Of a DNA stretch of 64,000 nt, positions 61,819-64,000 are shown piece by piece. Both the position numbers and the translations under genes were made by a program. This DNA is from CALVGQ01 sp964370435. Its GTDB lineage: Bacteria > Bacillota_I > Bacilli_A > Erysipelotrichales > Erysipelotrichaceae. Location of the stretch: the NCBI GenBank assembly GCA_964370435.1, contig CAYJJG010000005.1, positions 50,221 through 114,220 on the forward strand, given 5' to 3'. Positions within the stretch are counted from its first letter, which is position 1. Each line of letters starts with the position of its first letter. The notes beneath the pieces are model-generated. The model ran no database searches. It had not been told where the DNA came from and worked only from the letters and a program-made list of their open reading frames with translations.

Positions 61819-63560
61819 TAATCCACAAAATTTCTTCTATCACTACGATCATTCTTTTTATAATATTCAGCTTTATTTTTGTACATCTCTTTATCAGCTT
61901 TATCTACACTAGCACTAAAATCATTATTACTGAAACTTATTGCACTCCCTATTGAAATAGCCAATGTACGGCTATTTTCAACTTGTGATTTTAATTTTAT
62001 AATATTTTCATCAACTAATTTCTCATCTGTAGCAGCGTCTAATACTATAAATTCATCTCCACCAACACGATACACCTGATGTTTATATATGTTTTTTAAG
62101 ATATCTGCACATTCTTTAATTAAGTTATCACCAAAAGTATGACCATATCTATCATTAGCTTCTTTTAATCCATTGATATCTACAAATATGATTCCAATAA
62201 CCCCAGGATGATTCACTGATAACTCAGAAACTTTAGTAGCATAACTATTACGATTTTTAACTCCAGTTAAATCATCAACATAACTTAAATTAAGAAACTT
62301 ATTTAATAGATAATATTTACAGTTATCCTTATGATTATTCCCAGCAGCCATGGCTTTCGCAAAACTTTCACAGCTTGCATAACCACACGAAAAACAGTTT
62401 ATATGCCTATCTGCTTCATCTAGTTTACCTAATTCAATATAAGTTAACTCAAGATCATCAATTTCATCAGGAGTATATTCATCACTTTTATTAGTATAAG
62501 TTCTAATGAAATCTTCATAATTAAAGTTATTGTCAAAATAATCCATAAGTTCTTTTGCTTTAACAACAGAACTATTTTTAATTAAATCATTAACCAGTAC
62601 ATCTACGGCATTAAACTTTGTATTTTTATAAGTCCCTGTGCCACTATTACATCCATGTTTGCAGTTTAATACATCCACAATTAAAGGCACTGGATTATTA
62701 TTTTTTATATCTTCAATATATTGTTTAAAATACTCTTCGATATTAAATATTCCCTCAATTGATTTAATCCACGTATTTTCACCCAAATGATATTTGATGT
62801 TTTGACAAAGTCCACCCGGCATTGAAAATGTTGCCCCAATTGACCCGCCTATATTATCGAAACTGCTACTTGGATAATCATTAAAATTAATACTATTATC
62901 ATTAATATATTCTAAAAATTTAGAAAAAGTAACATTATAATCTATTCTACCATCTGAAACTTCAGTTGATAGTTCTCGTTTCTTGCCTATACAAGGGGAT
63001 AAAAACAATATTTTATCCTGTATATTTAGCTGTTTTTTTAGATAAGTTGCTAAACAAACAATAGGACTTTGAATAGGTGATAAGTAATCTATTAATTCTG
63101 GCTGGTATTTTTCTACATAACTAACAATAACAGGACAAGGCTGAGATATTAGTGTCCTGGGATTATGCTCTTTGATGAACTTTAAATGTGCCCATGTGCA
63201 AATATCAGCACCAAGGGATACGTCATAAACATTCTTTACTCCTATCGATTTTAAATAACCTAAAATTTGATTAAGATTATCAAAGTTAGTTTTTGCAGCA
63301 GGAGCCACAATTGCTGAAATTGGCACACCCTCTTTCAAGTCATTAAAGAACAGATCCAAATCATCCTCATAATCACGAGCACCGTGATCACAAATAGAAA
63401 TACATTCACCACAAGATATACAAAAACCTTCTTTAATTAATACTTTATTTTTTTGATTATCCAATACTGCCTTATTGGCATTCGTTGGACATTTCAAAAT
63501 ACATTTATTACATCCAACACAATCACTAGAAATAGTGTATACATAATTCATTTTATCCAT
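61818..63560 (-). CDS. [FeFe]-hydrogenase-like sensor fused to a GGDEF diguanylate cyclase
   Basis: A 580-residue cytoplasmic protein without membrane segments. Order: two [4Fe-4S] ferredoxin motifs (Cys14/17/20/24 and Cys47/50/53/57); an [FeFe]-hydrogenase large-subunit-like domain (about 80-310) with the H-cluster cysteine ligands at Cys142 (SQPCPVIVSYVEKY), Cys190 (LSPCIGKKRE), Cys300 and Cys304 (LNCKHGCNSGTG); a further four-cysteine cluster (Cys389, 392, 397, 414, as in CFSCGYASC); and a GGDEF domain (about 425-570) with intact RVGGDEF (498-504) but no RxxD inhibitory site. The first loop lacks the CC of catalytic enzymes, as in sensory HydS-type proteins. It probably converts H2 or redox state into c-di-GMP. 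GAGGATATGAT precedes the ATG. It is a single-gene unit, convergent with metNIQ. Confidence 0.87.
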   Translation of the reverse strand: MDKMNYVYTISSDCVGCNKCILKCPTNANKAVLDNQKNKVLIKEGFCISCGECISICDHGARDYEDDLDLFFNDLKEGVPISAIVAPAAKTNFDNLNQILGYLKSIGVKNVYDVSLGADICTWAHLKFIKEHNPRTLISQPCPVIVSYVEKYQPELIDYLSPIQSPIVCLATYLKKQLNIQDKILFLSPCIGKKRELSTEVSDGRIDYNVTFSKFLEYINDNSINFNDYPSSSFDNIGGSIGATFSMPGGLCQNIKYHLGENTWIKSIEGIFNIEEYFKQYIEDIKNNNPVPLIVDVLNCKHGCNSGTGTYKNTKFNAVDVLVNDLIKNSSVVKAKELMDYFDNNFNYEDFIRTYTNKSDEYTPDEIDDLELTYIELGKLDEADRHINCFSCGYASCESFAKAMAAGNNHKDNCKYYLLNKFLNLSYVDDLTGVKNRNSYATKVSELSVNHPGVIGIIFVDINGLKEANDRYGHTFGDNLIKECADILKNIYKHQVYRVGGDEFIVLDAATDEKLVDENIIKLKSQVENSRTLAISIGSAISFSNNDFSASVDKADKEMYKNKAEYYKKNDRSDRRNFVD

Positions 63561-63945
63561 ATCATATCCTCAAAAACCTTTTCTATTGGTAATCTAAATG
63601 TTTATAAATAATATTATATAGTATGAAGTAAACAATTGTCAATTTTAGTAAAAGTATTACTATTTATTAGGTTTATCTGTTAATACATATTCTTCAATTA
63701 GATTAGAATTTTATCTAACAATCCGAGGTATTTTTAAACTCAATATCGCTACAAATACTAAAGAGTTTCTAAAAGGTCCAAACTATAATAAAAAGGGACA
63801 TTAAAATTACAAATAAAGGATTCTAATGCTTTGTACATACTGTCAACATTACTTTATAATTTCTTTTGTCCCTTGACGAGAATTTATAGACTAGAAAGCA
63901 CCATTATTTATTGACCCTAAACATGTCTCAATTTTATAATACAAC
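63561..63945. other. Intergenic region before the right-edge gene
   Basis: About 385 AT-rich bases with no gene seen. A distant inverted repeat AAGGGACA (63793-63800) and TGTCCCTT (63867-63874) encloses 66 bases and might be part of a structured RNA or a terminator for the right-edge gene. The promoter of the hydrogenase-GGDEF gene must be in the left part; no strong match seen. Confidence 0.45.
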
Positions 63946-64000
63946 TTATTTATTCTTTTTAATTAGGATAAATGCACCTGCTACCACAAACATCAAAGTT
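63946..64000 (-). CDS. C-terminal end of a membrane- or wall-anchored protein (cut by window edge)
   Basis: On the minus strand the last 17 codons before a TAA at 63946-63948 read TLMFVVAGAFILIKKNK: a hydrophobic helix followed by lysines and the stop. This is the usual end of a sortase-anchored (LPXTG-type) surface protein, but only the tail is visible and the sorting motif, if any, is beyond the edge. A simple tail-anchored membrane protein is the alternative. Confidence 0.5.
   Translation of the reverse strand, partial: TLMFVVAGAFILIKKNK

Noticed and set aside
63793..63874. AAGGGACA/TGTCCCTT pair as a riboswitch
   Set aside because: Only an 8-bp stem across a 66-base AT-rich loop; no conserved core motif.
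1..64000. tRNA, rRNA, CRISPR arrays, complete insertion sequences, prophage genes
   Set aside because: None seen: no regularly spaced repeats, no transposase or phage structural protein pattern, no tRNA-like cloverleaf noticed by eye.

Overview
The window is 64 kb of low-GC DNA (roughly one third G+C by eye) from a Gram-positive, endospore-forming member of the Bacillota. The evidence is the dacF-spoIIAA-spoIIAB-sigF-spoVAC-spoVAD-spoVAE-spoVAF cluster, two T-box leaders, strong AGGAGG-type ribosome binding sites, a class B sortase with an anchored surface protein, and a teichoic-acid type glycerol-3-phosphate cytidylyltransferase. An [FeFe]-hydrogenase-like sensor and a DUF362 ferredoxin protein suggest an anaerobic lifestyle. 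A Turicibacter- or Erysipelotrichia-like host is possible, but the sequence alone does not fix the genus. I saw no rRNA, tRNA, CRISPR array or intact insertion sequence.

Region by region. 1-655: the N-terminal part of a putative PucR-like regulator running off the left edge. 0.9-10.96 kb: a maltodextrin regulon consisting of a LacI-type repressor, glycogen/maltodextrin phosphorylase, 4-alpha-glucanotransferase, a GH13 lipoprotein and MalEFG; the same operator core (AAAACGTTTT) sits in the glgP promoter and next to the malE promoter. 11-15.6 kb: an accessory patch with a frameshifted methyltransferase relic, a UvrA-like protein lacking the UvrB-binding domain that is co-transcribed with a MarR regulator, and a small membrane protein. 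15.6-29.6 kb: RNA methyltransferase, NAD synthetase, a SWIM/SNF2 helicase, a DUF362 ferredoxin protein, a PD-(D/E)XK nuclease-like protein, TagD, an amino-sugar operon (NagA, CutC, tandem-SIS protein), YeeN and a DUF6440 protein. 29.6-33.3 kb: purC-purF-purB behind a guanine-type purine riboswitch and an unusual 29-codon leader ORF that contains the terminator. 33.3-40.7 kb: scpAB and the forespore-programme cluster. 40.8-48.1 kb: a VanZ-like protein, leuS with a T-box, an oxidoreductase, a NusG_II/Gx-transporter pair and a MATE transporter. 48.2-51.6 kb: a large Cna-like adhesin with a non-standard VPDTSD sorting motif and its sortase B. 52.1-56.2 kb: a 1361-residue FIST/EAL/sensor/GGDEF protein. 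56.5-58.9 kb: a CNNM/CorC-type transporter behind an unassigned structured leader, and a ZIP metal transporter. 58.9-61.8 kb: metNIQ behind a methionine T-box. 61.8-63.6 kb: a sensory [FeFe]-hydrogenase-like domain fused to a GGDEF diguanylate cyclase. The right edge holds the last codons of what looks like a wall-anchored protein.

The points most worth following up are the hydrogenase-GGDEF fusion, the FIST/EAL/GGDEF protein (together two c-di-GMP enzymes within 12 kb), the purine riboswitch with an embedded leader ORF, the structured RNA upstream of the CNNM gene, and the sortase B/VPDTSD pair. Many genes have an in-frame GTG or TTG inside the Shine-Dalgarno sequence; for these I chose the next start codon at a proper distance.
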